A stretch of DNA of 64,000 nucleotides from Methylocystis echinoides (GTDB lineage Bacteria > Pseudomonadota > Alphaproteobacteria > Rhizobiales > Beijerinckiaceae). The stretch lies in contig NZ_BSEC01000001.1 of NCBI RefSeq assembly GCF_027923385.1, positions 248,001 through 312,000 of the forward strand, read 5' to 3'. Position numbers and translations under genes: made by a program. Shown here piece after piece: positions 17,706-29,203 of the stretch; the stretch's first letter is position 1, and every line of letters begins with the position of its first letter. The notes under the pieces were generated by a model. The model was not told where the DNA came from, ran no database searches, and saw only the letters and a list, made by a program, of their open reading frames with translations.

Positions 17706-18125
17706 ATGTATCTCTGGATCAAGGCGCTCCACGTCATCGCCATCATCTCCTGGATGGCGGGGCTGCTCTATCTGCCGCGGCTCTTCGTCTATCACGCGAG
17801 CACCCCGCCCGGCCCGCAGTCCGAGACCTTCAAGATCATGGAGCGCCGGCTCTTTCGCTACATCATGAATCCGGCCATGATCGTCGCCTGGGCGACGGGT
17901 CTCTTTCTCGCGGCGGACGCCGGCTGGTTTGCCGCGCCCTGGTTTCAAGTCAAGGCGACGCTCGTGCTGCTGCTGACCGGCGCCCACATCCATGACGGTC
18001 TGCTGCTTTCCCGTTTCGCCGTCGACGGCAACCCCCACTCGGCGCGTTATTTTCGCATTATCAACGAGATTCCGACGCTGTTGATGATCGGGATCGTGAT
18101 CATGGTGATCGTCAAGCCTTTCTGA
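17706..18125 (+). CDS. hemJ: HemJ-type protoporphyrinogen IX oxidase
   Basis: Small membrane enzyme that oxidises protoporphyrinogen IX to protoporphyrin IX in bacteria lacking HemG and HemY-type oxidases. The 139-residue protein has four hydrophobic segments. The conserved N-terminal histidine lies in [21 protein letters not shown] and the family residues continue through [15 protein letters not shown]. The ATG at 17706 is chosen because GAGG lies upstream with good spacing. It follows hemE in an apparent heme operon. This family uses heme as cofactor in studied members; that is not visible here. Confidence 0.92.
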   Translation: MYLWIKALHVIAIISWMAGLLYLPRLFVYHASTPPGPQSETFKIMERRLFRYIMNPAMIVAWATGLFLAADAGWFAAPWFQVKATLVLLLTGAHIHDGLLLSRFAVDGNPHSARYFRIINEIPTLLMIGIVIMVIVKPF

Positions 18126-18131
18126 GGACGC

Positions 18132-18160
18132 TTGCGCCGACGCAAAAAAAGCTTTATAAA
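18132..18160 (+). promoter_or_regulatory. putative rho promoter
   Basis: TTGCGC (18132-18137), a 17-base spacer, and TATAAA (18155-18160), leaving a leader of about 110 bases before rho. Long leaders are typical of the autoregulated rho gene. Confidence 0.45.
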
Positions 18161-18277
18161 ATCGTCCTCACCTCTGGCAGACAGTCGTTTCCTCGACCGC
18201 TGATCGTATTATCGGCGCGCGAAAAAAAGCGCCCATTCCCCTGCCCTCTCCCAACGCACGTCTCCTCGAAGGCCCAC

Positions 18278-19546
<1,269 letters not shown>

Positions 19547-19553
19547 TGCAGGA

Positions 19554-19576
19554 GGCGACCGTTCGAAGCGGTCGCC
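19554..19576 (+). terminator. hairpin after rho
   Basis: Perfect eight-base stem GGCGACCG / CGGTCGCC with a seven-base loop, eight bases after the rho stop and before the convergent acetyltransferase stop. The following bases are only moderately T-rich. Confidence 0.45.
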
Positions 19577-19585
19577 GTCTGGCTT

Positions 19586-20092
19586 TCAGAATTTCACCCT
19601 CAGCGCCATCAGGATCTCGTCAAGATACGCATCTTCGGCAAGCTTGATGGCGCGTTCCTCCACGCCATAGGCGCGAAAGCCCCATCGCTCATAGAAGCGG
19701 CGCGCGCGGTCGTTCTGCGAAACGACAGTGAGCGTGACGATTTCAACGCGCGAACGTGCGGCGTCGACAAGCTCTCTCATGATGGCGTCGGCGACGCCCG
19801 CGCCTCTGTGGGCGCGACGGACATACATGCCGTAGAGCAGCGCCTTGTGCCCTGTCTTGACGCCCGTCTCGCACGCAAGCCCGCCAATTCCGATGAGTTC
19901 ATCGCCAGCACAGGCGCCGACGACGTGGTCGCGCCGCAGACGCATTTCGACCGCCGCCAGCGTCACGCCCGATTCGTCCTCGGGGGCGTAACGAAAGGCG
20001 CGGGGCTCGAGGTGGAATCCTTCTATCCGCAGGCTCTGGTAGGCGTTTGCATCCGCGACGCCGAGCCGGCGACATTCAATTCGCATTGGCAT
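19586..20092 (-). CDS. GNAT-family N-acetyltransferase
   Basis: A 168-residue acetyl-CoA-dependent acetyltransferase. The GNAT core is visible: motif D/A strands IGGLACETGVKTGHKALLYGMYV, the pyrophosphate-binding loop RRAHRGAGVADAIM, and motif B NDRARRFYERWGFRAYG. Start at the ATG 20092 has GAGG about eight bases upstream; the ATG at 20086 is an alternative. It is divergent from the Rieske gene and convergent with rho. The acceptor cannot be predicted. It and the Rieske gene interrupt the otherwise conserved rho-mnmE order. Confidence 0.85.
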   Translation of the reverse strand: MPMRIECRRLGVADANAYQSLRIEGFHLEPRAFRYAPEDESGVTLAAVEMRLRRDHVVGACAGDELIGIGGLACETGVKTGHKALLYGMYVRRAHRGAGVADAIMRELVDAARSRVEIVTLTVVSQNDRARRFYERWGFRAYGVEERAIKLAEDAYLDEILMALRVKF

Positions 20093-20151
20093 AATCTCTG
20101 CCTCAATCCTCCGCAGTCTGAAGTCTACACGCCAGGGAGCGCGCGGCGCGC

Positions 20152-21114
20152 ATGTTCACCAACTTCGCCAATGTCTGGACCCCCGTCGCCGTTGCGGGCG
20201 ATCTGAAGCCCGCCAGGCCGCTCGGGCTGCGCATCGCGGGCGAGCGGGTGGTCCTGTTTCGCGACGCGGCCGGCCAGTCCGGCGCGCTGATCGACCGTTG
20301 CCCGCATCGGGGCGTGGCGCTTTCGCTGGGCAAGGTCGTCAGGGGCGAAATCGAATGCCCCTTTCACGGCTGGCGTTTCGACCGCGCCGGCGGCAATTGC
20401 GGCGTGCCCTGGAATCCCGACGCAAAACGCGAACTTCTTGGCGCCACAGCCCTGCCGCTGCGCGAGGCCGCCGGATTATTGTGGCTCTACACCGGCCTCG
20501 CGCCAACGGCCGAGCCGGACATTTCCGAAAGCTTTGCGCAGCCCAACGTCACTGTCTGCGCCCAGTCGGTGATCTGGAACGTCCATTGGACGCGGGTGAT
20601 GGAAAACATGCTCGACATGCCGCATCTGCCCTTCGTGCACAGGCGCACCATCGGCAAGGAGCTGACCGGCATTGTCGCCGGCGCGCGCATGGACATGACG
20701 GTCGAGGACCGGCCCTATGGGTGGCGCATTTCCAACGCGGTGGACGGGGTCGAACGACCGGGCCGGCTCGACTATCGTTTCCCCAACATGATGGAGCTTC
20801 TCATCGATCCGCCGGGCCGGCTGCTGCGCCTGATGGTCGCCTGCATTCCGGAAGACGATCGCCGCACGCGCCTGCTCCTCCTCACCCTGCGTGATTTCGC
20901 CCGCTCGCCGCTGCTCAATCCGGTCTTTCGCCTGATGAACGCCCGCATCGCCCGGGAGGATCGCGCCATTGTCGAATCCTCCCTGCCCCCGGAAGTTCCG
21001 CCGCCAGGCGAGGAAGCGTCCGTGCGCACGGACGCGCCGACCCTCGCCTTCCGTCGGCTGTATCGACAGAAGCTCCTCGGCAGCGACGCCTGCCCGGCGC
21101 AGTCGAAGGCCTGA
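20152..21114 (+). CDS. Rieske non-heme iron oxygenase (ring-hydroxylating type)
   Basis: A 320-residue oxygenase. The Rieske cluster ligands are Cys50-x-His52 in CPHRG and Cys69-x2-His72 in CPFHGW. The mononuclear iron site is complete: Asn152, Asp155, His158 and His163 in the pattern N-x2-D-x2-H-x4-H. The full set of ligands indicates an active oxygenase alpha subunit rather than a ferredoxin. No reductase or beta subunit is adjacent. The gene ends two bases before mnmE, so the two may be cotranscribed, although no functional link is known. The substrate is unknown. Confidence 0.88.
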   Translation: MFTNFANVWTPVAVAGDLKPARPLGLRIAGERVVLFRDAAGQSGALIDRCPHRGVALSLGKVVRGEIECPFHGWRFDRAGGNCGVPWNPDAKRELLGATALPLREAAGLLWLYTGLAPTAEPDISESFAQPNVTVCAQSVIWNVHWTRVMENMLDMPHLPFVHRRTIGKELTGIVAGARMDMTVEDRPYGWRISNAVDGVERPGRLDYRFPNMMELLIDPPGRLLRLMVACIPEDDRRTRLLLLTLRDFARSPLLNPVFRLMNARIAREDRAIVESSLPPEVPPPGEEASVRTDAPTLAFRRLYRQKLLGSDACPAQSKA

Positions 21115-21116
21115 CC

Positions 21117-22415
21117 ATGGCGACGATCTTTGCATCGGGCACGGGCGCCGGCCGCGCGGCGATTGCGGTGATTCGGATCTCCGGCCCGGCGGTTCGCGAT
21201 CTGCTCACCGGACTTGCAGGCGCCCTGCCGTCGCCGCGTCTCGCGCGCCTCGCGACCTTGCGTGATCCGGCGACCGGCGAGGCGCTCGACCAGGGAATCC
21301 TGCTGTTTTTCCCGGGACCCCGTTCCGCGACGGGCGAGGATTACGCCGAGCTGCATATCCATGGCGGCTCCGCCGTGGTTAACCGCATCCTGACGACCCT
21401 CTCGGCCTTCCCCGGCCTGCGCCCGGCCGAAGCTGGCGAATTCGCCCGTCGTGGCTTCGCCAATGGCAAGCTTGATCTTTCTCAAGCCGAGGCGCTCGCC
21501 GATCTCATCGACGCGCAAACCGAGGCGCAACGCCGTCAGGCGCTTCGCGTGGCGGGCGGGGCGTTGCGTCGGCAGGTCGAGAGCTGGCGGGCGGCCCTGA
21601 TCGACGCTTTGGCGATGGTGGAGGCCGAGCTTGATTTCAGCGACGAAGCGGATGTGAGCGCCTTCGACCGCGCCGCGCTTCGCGCCGCGCTCGACCCGAT
21701 CCGGGCAGAGATGCGCGCCGCGCTCTTGGAAGCGCCGGCGTCGGAACGCCTGCGCGAGGGGTTTCTGGTGATGATCATGGGTCCGCCCAACGCCGGCAAA
21801 TCGACCCTGCTCAACGCGCTTGCGCGCCGCGACCTGGCCATCGTCTCCGCGACCCCCGGCACGACGCGCGACATGATCGAGGCCCATCTCGACATCGCGG
21901 GCCTGCCGGTCACCGTCGTAGATACGGCGGGACTGCGCGAGGCGGCCGATGAAATCGAGCGTATCGGCGTCGACAGGGTGCTGGCGCGGGTCGAGACAGC
22001 CGATCTCGCGCTGTGGCTGTCGACCGGCGGGGGAACCCCACCCGAGGGGATTCCGCCGGGCGTCGAGCCACTCAAGGTCTCCACCAAGAGCGATCTGAGG
22101 CCGCCGCCGGCCGGCTGGCTCGGCGTCTGCGCGACCAGCGGCATGGGCCTCGGGGCGCTTCTGGACGCGATCGCCCTGCGGGCGAAGGCCCGGCTGGGGG
22201 ATGGCGGGTCCTCCCTGCTCATCCGGGACAGGCATCGCGCCGCGATCGCCTCGGCGTTTTCTGCGCTGGATCACGCGGTCGAGGACGAAAAGGACTTGGA
22301 ATTTGCGGCGGAAGATTTACGCTCCGCCGCGCGGGCGTTGGGGCGCATTGTCGGCGCCGTGGATGTCGAGCATGTGCTCGACGCCGTCTTCTCCCGCTTT
22401 TGCATCGGCAAATAG
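21117..22415 (+). CDS. mnmE: tRNA modification GTPase MnmE (TrmE)
   Basis: GTPase that works with MnmG to place the (carboxymethyl)aminomethyl group on wobble uridine 34 of certain tRNAs. The N-terminal folate-binding domain starts [20 protein letters not shown]. The G domain has [14 protein letters not shown] (G1) and DTAGLREA (G3), and the C-terminus ends in the expected FSRFCIGK with the conserved Cys. At 432 residues it is slightly shorter than typical (about 450). AAGG lies seven bases before the ATG. It is followed by mnmG after about 110 bases that contain a parS site. Confidence 0.95.
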   Translation: MATIFASGTGAGRAAIAVIRISGPAVRDLLTGLAGALPSPRLARLATLRDPATGEALDQGILLFFPGPRSATGEDYAELHIHGGSAVVNRILTTLSAFPGLRPAEAGEFARRGFANGKLDLSQAEALADLIDAQTEAQRRQALRVAGGALRRQVESWRAALIDALAMVEAELDFSDEADVSAFDRAALRAALDPIRAEMRAALLEAPASERLREGFLVMIMGPPNAGKSTLLNALARRDLAIVSATPGTTRDMIEAHLDIAGLPVTVVDTAGLREAADEIERIGVDRVLARVETADLALWLSTGGGTPPEGIPPGVEPLKVSTKSDLRPPPAGWLGVCATSGMGLGALLDAIALRAKARLGDGGSSLLIRDRHRAAIASAFSALDHAVEDEKDLEFAAEDLRSAARALGRIVGAVDVEHVLDAVFSRFCIGK

Positions 22416-22475
22416 GCGCGCGTTTCGCTGGTGGCGAACCATTCGGTCGAAAGCGGGCGCGGACAAGAGACAGGC

Positions 22476-22491
22476 TGTTTCACGTGAAACA
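22476..22491. promoter_or_regulatory. parS: parS centromere site 1
   Basis: TGTTTCACGTGAAACA, a perfect 16-base palindrome identical to the ParB-binding consensus, in the gap before mnmG. Confidence 0.92.
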
Positions 22492-22524
22492 GCCGCACAG
22501 GGGCGAAGAACCGTGGAAGGCGGC

Positions 22525-24369
22525 GTGAAGGCTTTCGACGTGGTGGTGATCGGCGGCGGTCATGCGGGCTGCGAGGCGGCCGCGGCGGCGGCGCGACTTG
22601 GCGCGCGCACGGCGCTTGTCACCCATTCCCGCGCCACCATCGGCGCCATGTCCTGCAATCCCGCCATCGGCGGGCTCGGCAAGGGCCAGCTCGTCCGGGA
22701 AATCGACGCGCTCGACGGACTGATGGGCCGGGTCGCCGATCGCGGCGGGATTCAGTTTCGTATGCTGAACCGCTCCAAGGGTCCCGCCGTGCGCGGACCC
22801 CGCGCCCAGGCGGATCGCAAGCTCTACCGCGCCGCCATGCTGTCGGCGATTGAGGAAACCGAAAATCTCTCTGTCATCGAGGCGGCCGTCGAGGACCTGA
22901 TCGTCGACGGCGACCGGGTGCGCGGCCTGCGCACCGCCGAGGGCCTGGAGATCATGGCGGACGCCATCGTCATCACCACGGGCACCTTTCTGGGCGGCGT
23001 CATCCATATTGGCGACGAGCGGACCCCCGCCGGCCGCATGGGCGATCCGCCGGCATTGGGTCTGGCCCGGCGCCTGCGCGCCACGGGATTGGCGGTCGGC
23101 CGTCTGAAGACCGGCACGCCGCCGCGTCTCGATGGCAAGACGATCCGCTGGGAGGCGCTCGAAAAGCAATATGGCGACGAGACGCCCGAGCCCTTTTCCA
23201 GCCTGACGGAGCGGATCGGAAATCCGCAGATCGCCTGCGCCATCACCCGCACCACGGCGCGCGCGCATGAGGTGATCCGCGCCGATCTGCACCTTTCGCC
23301 CCTGAAAACCGGGGCGATTTCCGGCCCCGGCCCGCGTTACTGCCCCTCGATCGAGGACAAGGTGACGCGTTTCGGCGACCGGGACGGCCATCAGATCTTT
23401 CTGGAGCCGGAAGGGCTCGACGACGACACGGTCTATCCGAACGGCATTTCGACCTCCCTGCCGCTCGTGACGCAGGAAGCCTTCATCCACGCCATTCCGG
23501 GACTGGAAGAGGCGCGCATTCTGCGGCCGGGCTACGCCATCGAATATGACTATGTCGATCCGCGCGAGTTGACGCCGGGCCTCGAAGTCAAGCGGCTCCG
23601 GGGCCTCTTCCTCGCCGGGCAGATCAACGGCACGACCGGCTATGAGGAAGCGGCGGCGCAGGGGCTCGTTGCGGGACTCAACGCCGCGCGCTTCGCCGGC
23701 GGCGGGTCTCCGATCATTTTCGACCGGGCCGAAGCCTATCTCGGCGTGATGATCGACGATCTGGTGACGCGTGGGGTGACCGAGCCCTATCGCATGTTCA
23801 CCTCGCGCGCCGAATATCGCCTGTCTCTGCGGGCGGATAATGCGGACGAGCGGCTCACGCCAAGGGGACTCGATCTGGGCTGCGTCGGCGCGGCGCGGCG
23901 CGCGATGTTTGCGACGCGGGCGGAAAAGCTCGCGCGCGCCCGCGCGCTGCTCGAGGGCGTATCGCTCACCTCGGCCGCGGCGCTGAAACAGGGCCTGCCG
24001 GTCAATCAGGATGGTCAGCGGCGCAGCGGTTTCGCTTTGCTTGCCCTGCCCGCCGTCTCGGTCGCGCGGCTGGCGGAAATCTGGCCGGAACTGCGCGAGA
24101 TCGAGTCCGCGACAGCGGAGAGGATCGAGACCGACGCCCGCTACGCCGTCTATCTGGACCGGCAGCAGGCCGATATTGACGCTTTCCGCCGCGACGAGCA
24201 GCTGGCGCTGCCGGAGGCGCTGGATTATGGCGCGATTGCAGGGCTCTCCGCGGAACTGCGCGGCAAGCTCACTTTGCTGCGGCCGCGCACGCTCGGACAG
24301 GCGCAACGCATCGACGGCATGACGCCTTCGGCCCTCACCCTCCTCGCGGCGCGGGCGCGACGGGCGTGA
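22525..24369 (+). CDS. mnmG: tRNA U34 modification enzyme MnmG (GidA)
   Basis: FAD-dependent partner of MnmE in wobble-uridine modification. The N-terminal dinucleotide-binding motif is [25 protein letters not shown], split here as [13 protein letters not shown]. Further family blocks are [12 protein letters not shown] and [12 protein letters not shown]. The C-terminal helical domain contains [13 protein letters not shown]. The start is taken as GTG at 22525 with GGAAGG just upstream; GTG at 22513 is possible. Length of 614 residues is close to family norm. It overlaps rsmG by four bases (GTGA). Confidence 0.96.
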   Translation: MKAFDVVVIGGGHAGCEAAAAAARLGARTALVTHSRATIGAMSCNPAIGGLGKGQLVREIDALDGLMGRVADRGGIQFRMLNRSKGPAVRGPRAQADRKLYRAAMLSAIEETENLSVIEAAVEDLIVDGDRVRGLRTAEGLEIMADAIVITTGTFLGGVIHIGDERTPAGRMGDPPALGLARRLRATGLAVGRLKTGTPPRLDGKTIRWEALEKQYGDETPEPFSSLTERIGNPQIACAITRTTARAHEVIRADLHLSPLKTGAISGPGPRYCPSIEDKVTRFGDRDGHQIFLEPEGLDDDTVYPNGISTSLPLVTQEAFIHAIPGLEEARILRPGYAIEYDYVDPRELTPGLEVKRLRGLFLAGQINGTTGYEEAAAQGLVAGLNAARFAGGGSPIIFDRAEAYLGVMIDDLVTRGVTEPYRMFTSRAEYRLSLRADNADERLTPRGLDLGCVGAARRAMFATRAEKLARARALLEGVSLTSAAALKQGLPVNQDGQRRSGFALLALPAVSVARLAEIWPELREIESATAERIETDARYAVYLDRQQADIDAFRRDEQLALPEALDYGAIAGLSAELRGKLTLLRPRTLGQAQRIDGMTPSALTLLAARARRA

Positions 24370-24996
24370 GTGACGCGCGCGCGCAGGCGCTCGAGCAGTT
24401 CCCCAGCCTGAAGCTGATCGCGCGGGAGCTGGCGATCTATGAAGATCTGCTGCGCCGCTGGCAGGCGAAGATCAATCTCGTCGCGCCCAACACGCTGGAT
24501 GAGGTCTGGCTGCGTCATTTCGCGGATTCGGCGCAGGTCGCGGCCGCCCTGCCGAAAGCGGTGCGATGGGCGGATATTGGCGCCGGCGCCGGCTTTCCCG
24601 GCCTGGTGACGGCGCTTCTCAACAAGACCCGGCCGGGCGGGCGCGTCCATCTGATCGAGAGTGACCAGCGCAAGGCCGCCTTTCTCCGTGCTGTTTCACG
24701 TGAAACAGACGCGGCTGTCACGGTCCATGCCGAGCGCATCGAAAAGGCGCTGCCTCCCCTCGCCGGCGAGATCGACGCCATCAGCGCCCGCGCCCTGGCT
24801 CCGCTCGATCGCCTGCTCGTCATGGTTAACCAACCTTTAAAAAACGGCGCAATAGCCGTGTTTTTGAAGGGCGCCGAGTGGCAGGACGAATTGACCGCCG
24901 CCCAAGGCGTCGGTAATTTCAGGCTCCAGACCATTCAAAGCCGCACCCATTCGCGCGCGAGATTGATCGTCGTCGATTCACCGTCAGAGGCAGATT

Positions 24997-25013
<17 letters not shown>
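24366..25013 (+). CDS. rsmG: 16S rRNA (guanine-527-N7)-methyltransferase RsmG (GidB)
   Basis: SAM-dependent methyltransferase that modifies G527 of 16S rRNA. Family blocks: [21 protein letters not shown], the SAM loop [16 protein letters not shown], and [19 protein letters not shown]. Length of 215 residues is standard. It starts with GTG overlapping the mnmG stop and its 3' end overlaps parA by 17 bases, so mnmG, rsmG and parA look like one transcription unit. A perfect parS site and a CtrA box lie inside this coding sequence. Confidence 0.95.
24692..24707. promoter_or_regulatory. parS: parS centromere site 2
   Basis: Second perfect TGTTTCACGTGAAACA, located within rsmG, about 2.2 kb from site 1 and 290 bases before parA. 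In frame it encodes VSRET, a stretch also found in RsmG proteins of other bacteria. Confidence 0.92.
24826..24840. promoter_or_regulatory. possible CtrA box within rsmG, upstream of parA
   Basis: Perfect TTAA-N7-TTAA (spacer CCAACCT) about 160 bases before the parA start. Followed by an A-rich run. Could mark an internal parAB promoter under cell-cycle control. Confidence 0.45.
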
Positions 25014-25818
<805 letters not shown>

Positions 25819-25839
25819 GTCGATCAAGGAGTAGATGTG

Positions 25840-26715
25840 ATGGCTGAAGAACCGCGCCGGCGGCTGGGCCGCGGCCTGGCCGCGCTTCTGGGCGACGCCG
25901 GGGAGGATGTGCAGGCGGAGCGCCCGCGCGGCCAGCGCAAGGTTCCGATCGAGTTCCTGCGGCCCAATCCGCGCAATCCGCGCAGCGCCTTCCGCGAGGA
26001 AGACCTCGCCGATCTCACCAATTCGATTCGCGAGAAGGGCATCATCCAGCCGATCGTCGTGCGCGCCATTCCGGGCGTCGCCGACGCCTATGAGATCATC
26101 GCCGGCGAAAGGCGCTGGCGCGCTGCGCAAGCGGCGGGGGTCGCCGATGTGCCGGTCGTGATCCACGAGGCGGACGATAAGGAAGCGCTCGAAATCGCCA
26201 TCATCGAGAACGTCCAGCGCGCCGATCTCAACGCCATCGAGGAAGCGAAGGGTTACGAGCGGCTCGGGACGGAGTTCGGCTATTCGCAGAGCGATGTGGC
26301 CAGGATCATCGGCAAGAGCCGTTCGCATGTCGCCAATACGCTGCGCCTGTTGAATTTGCCGGAAGCCGCCAAGGCGCTGGTGCGCGATGGGGCGATTTCG
26401 GCCGGCCATGCCCGCGCCCTGCTGGCGGTCGACAATCCGGAGGCCATCGCCCGCCGCATTGTCGCCGAAGGGTTGACGGTGCGCGACGTCGAGGCGCTGG
26501 GCCAGGCGCAGCAGGGAGAGAGCGGCGCCAAGGGCGCTTCGGCGGGCAAGAAGCCAAAGGCCGAGAAGGACGCCAACACCCGCGCGCTGGAAAAGACGCT
26601 TTGCGACGCGCTGGGAATGATGGTGGAGATCAATGGCCGGGGCGAACGGGGTGAAATCCGCATTCGCTACGAATCGCTCGATCAGCTCGACGCTGTTTGC
26701 CGACTGTTGGGATAG
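25840..26715 (+). CDS. parB: chromosome partitioning protein ParB (Spo0J)
   Basis: CTP-dependent DNA clamp that loads at parS. The N-terminal region carries RRRLGRGLAALLGD, likely the ParA-stimulating segment. The CTPase motif is EIIAGERRWRAAQAAG with NVQRADLNAIEEA, and the helix-turn-helix is SQSDVARIIGKSRSHVANTL. The C-terminal dimerisation domain is VEINGRGERGEIRIRYESL. Length of about 291 residues is normal. AAGGAG lies eight bases before the ATG at 25840; a GTG three bases earlier is in frame. It forms an operon with parA. Confidence 0.96.
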   Translation: MAEEPRRRLGRGLAALLGDAGEDVQAERPRGQRKVPIEFLRPNPRNPRSAFREEDLADLTNSIREKGIIQPIVVRAIPGVADAYEIIAGERRWRAAQAAGVADVPVVIHEADDKEALEIAIIENVQRADLNAIEEAKGYERLGTEFGYSQSDVARIIGKSRSHVANTLRLLNLPEAAKALVRDGAISAGHARALLAVDNPEAIARRIVAEGLTVRDVEALGQAQQGESGAKGASAGKKPKAEKDANTRALEKTLCDALGMMVEINGRGERGEIRIRYESLDQLDAVCRLLG

Positions 26716-26718
26716 AGT

Positions 26719-26745
26719 GGCGGCCCCGTTTTCAGGGGAGCCGCC
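26719..26745. terminator. hairpin between convergent parB and prfB
   Basis: GGCGGC-CCC / GGGG-A-GCCGCC stem with one bulge and a short loop, four bases after the parB stop. No T tract, so intrinsic termination is uncertain. Confidence 0.35.
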
Positions 26746-26764
26746 AGCCTACTGATTCACAAAC

Positions 26765-27896
26765 TTAATCGACGTCTTCGACCGCGTCCGGCCCGCCGCC
26801 ATAGATGCGCTGGGCGAGCGACGCCTGCATGAAGTCGTCGAGTTCGCCATCGAGCACCTCGGCCGGCGTGCCGGAAGTCACGCCCGTGCGCAGATCCTTC
26901 ACCAGCTGATAGGGCTGCAGCACGTAGGAGCGGATCTGATGGCCCCAGCCGATGTCGGTCTTGCTGGCGGCCGCCTTGTTGGCCTCCGCCTCGCGCAGCT
27001 CCAGCTCCCGCTCATAGAGGCGGGCGCGCAGCATGTTCCACGCCGTGGCGCGGTTCTTGTGCTGCGACCGCTCGGCCTGACAGGCCACGACAATGCCGGT
27101 CGGCAGATGGGTGATGCGGATGGCGGAGTCTGTCGTATTGACGTGCTGGCCGCCGGCGCCGGATGATCTATACGTGTCTATACGGCAGTCCGACTCATTG
27201 ATGTTGACCTCGATCCGGTCGTCGACCACCGGATAGACCCAGACCGAGGCGAAGCTCGTGTGCCGGCGCGCATTGGAGTCGAAAGGCGAGATGCGCACGA
27301 GGCGATGCACGCCCGATTCGGTCTTGGCCCAGCCATGGGCGTTGTGGCCCTTGACTAGCAGCGTGCCCGATTTGATGCCCGCTTCTTCGCCGGCCGTCTC
27401 CTCGATCACCTCGACCTTGAACTTCTTGCGTTCGGCCCAGCGGGCGTACATGCGAAACAGCATGCGCGCCCAGTCCTGGCTCTCGGTGCCGCCGGCGCCG
27501 GAGTGGATTTCGATGAAGGTGTCGTTGCCATCGGCCTCGCCCGAGAACAGCGTCTCGATCTGCTTGGCCTGCGCCTCCTTGAGGACCGCCTTGAGCGCCT
27601 CGACGCCTTCCTTCTCGGTGTCGGCGTCGCCGGCTTCCTCGCCGAGCTCGACGAGGGTCAGCGCGTCGTCGAGATCGCGCCCGAGTTTTTCCACCGCGCC
27701 CATCTGCTCTTCGAGCTGGGTGCGTTCGCGCATCAGTTTCTGCGCTTCTTCCGGGTCGTTCCAGAAATTGGGGTCTTCGGCCTTGACGTTCAGTTCGGCG
27801 AGACGGCGGGTCGCGGTCTCGACGTCAAAGATGCCTCCTCAGCAGCCCCACCGACTGCTCGATCTGTTCCTTGAGCGCAAGCGGCTCGGCGCGCAT
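26765..27896 (-). CDS. prfB: peptide chain release factor 2, expressed by programmed +1 frameshift
   Basis: Recognises UGA and UAA stop codons and triggers peptide release. The gene is split by a natural frameshift: 23 codons from ATG at 27896 (MRAEPLALKEQIEQSVGLL) end CAT CTT TGA at 27825. The +1 frame continues as DVETATRRLAELN to the stop at 26765. This gives about 376 residues, the usual size. The GGQ peptidyl-transferase motif is intact in SSGAGGQHVNTTDSAIRI. The tripeptide corresponding to SPF is visible in RISPFDSNAR. It is convergent with parB and 155 bases from corA. Confidence 0.95.
27824..27839 (-). promoter_or_regulatory. prfB programmed +1 frameshift site
   Basis: On the minus strand AGG AGG CAT CTT TGA C: an internal Shine-Dalgarno-like AGGAGG, the slippery CTT, and in-frame TGA followed by C. 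This matches the classical RF2 autoregulation signal, where low RF2 lets the ribosome shift from CTT to the +1 frame. Confidence 0.92.
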
Positions 27897-28051
27897 GTGA
27901 CGTGTTCTTTCGGCTGGATCGGGAGCGGCGCTCCCGCGGCTAGCGCGGAAATTAGGCGCGGCGCGGCGGGATGTAAAGCAAGCCGGCGCCGCTTTGCGGC
28001 GCGACGTTGCGTTTGCGTGGCAATCAGCATCTCCCCGGCGTCGCAAGACGC

Positions 28052-29152
28052 CTAGAAACTCTCGTCGGCGGGCCGCGATGCGGGTCCCGGCGCGCGCGGG
28101 CGGCTTTCCTCCGCATCCGCGTCATTGGTGAAGCCCCAGCGGCGCATCAGCAGCAGCACGAGACTTGCCGCGACGACGCAGATGAGGGTGGCGTAGACCG
28201 TTCCCTCCTCGCTCTCGGCGAAGGGCAGGTTTTTGAGGTTCATCCCGAAAAAGCCGGTCACGAAGGTCGCCGGCAGCAGGAGGGTCGTCACCACGGTGAG
28301 GACATAGAGCCGGTCATTGGTTTCGAGATTCAGCATGGCGTTCAGCTCGTCCTGCAGGAGACGGGCGCGATCCTGAAGGCTCTGCATGTCGCGGCCGAGC
28401 GATTCCGTGTGCTGCACCAGCCGCGCCGCCATTTCGCGAAGTTCGTTGTCGGTGGGGCCCTGGGGATCGTCCTCGATGTCCTCGAGACGGGCGAGCGTCG
28501 ACACCAGCCCCCCGACATGCCGGGAGAGCCGGACGGCGTCGCGGCGCGCGGCGCCGAGCAGCGGCCGGACCTTGCGGCAGCGCCCGTCGATGATGAGGTC
28601 CTCGGCCCGGTCAAAGGCGTCGCCGACGTCATTCGCCATGCGACTGAGTTCGTCGACAAGGTCGGTCGCCATCAGCTCGAACAGCGCGAGGGGCGAATCG
28701 ACGGCGATCCCGCGTCCGATCCTGCCGCGCGCCGACTCGACGCTGTTCATCGGCCGCCGCCGCGCCGTCACGATGAAGCCCTCGCCAATGGCGAAGCGCA
28801 GGAAGTCCGTGCGCGAAGCCGGTCCGGCGAGGGTGCGCTCGTGATCGAGCAAGGCGCCGCTGACCAGCCCTTCGGAATATTCGAGATATTGATGATCGAG
28901 CGGCTCGCAGAGCGCTTCACGGGCATTTTCCGACAGCGTGGCGATTCGGCCGATCAGCGGCCGGGCGCGCACGTCGGTGAGATCCATGTGCAGCCACACG
29001 AATCCCGCGCGCGGCGCGCCCAGGGCGTCGATATCGGCCGCCGATCCGGGTTCGGCGCGGCCGTCCGCGTCGAAGCGGATGATCCAGAGGCAACCGGGCG
29101 TGTCGGCGTGGAGCGCGTCTTTGAGACGATCGGCGGTCTTGGTGCGGGCCAT
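28052..29152 (-). CDS. CorA/ZntB-family divalent metal transporter
   Basis: A 366-residue inner-membrane protein of the CorA superfamily. The large cytoplasmic N-terminal domain runs to about 285. Two C-terminal helices follow: LYVLTVVTTLLLPATFVTGF and TVYATLICVVAASLVLLL. The family GMN signature is FFGMNLKNLPF at the end of the first helix, which marks the pore entrance. Extended N-terminal and ZntB-like sequence features (SENAREALCEPLDHQ) make a zinc or magnesium role possible; which ion cannot be told. It lies between prfB and trpB, all on the minus strand. Confidence 0.88.
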   Translation of the reverse strand: MARTKTADRLKDALHADTPGCLWIIRFDADGRAEPGSAADIDALGAPRAGFVWLHMDLTDVRARPLIGRIATLSENAREALCEPLDHQYLEYSEGLVSGALLDHERTLAGPASRTDFLRFAIGEGFIVTARRRPMNSVESARGRIGRGIAVDSPLALFELMATDLVDELSRMANDVGDAFDRAEDLIIDGRCRKVRPLLGAARRDAVRLSRHVGGLVSTLARLEDIEDDPQGPTDNELREMAARLVQHTESLGRDMQSLQDRARLLQDELNAMLNLETNDRLYVLTVVTTLLLPATFVTGFFGMNLKNLPFAESEEGTVYATLICVVAASLVLLLMRRWGFTNDADAEESRPRAPGPASRPADESF

Positions 29153-29203
29153 GCCCCCATCAAAACCCGCCGATCGATGACAGTCCTATGACGGTCGCGC
29201 GCT

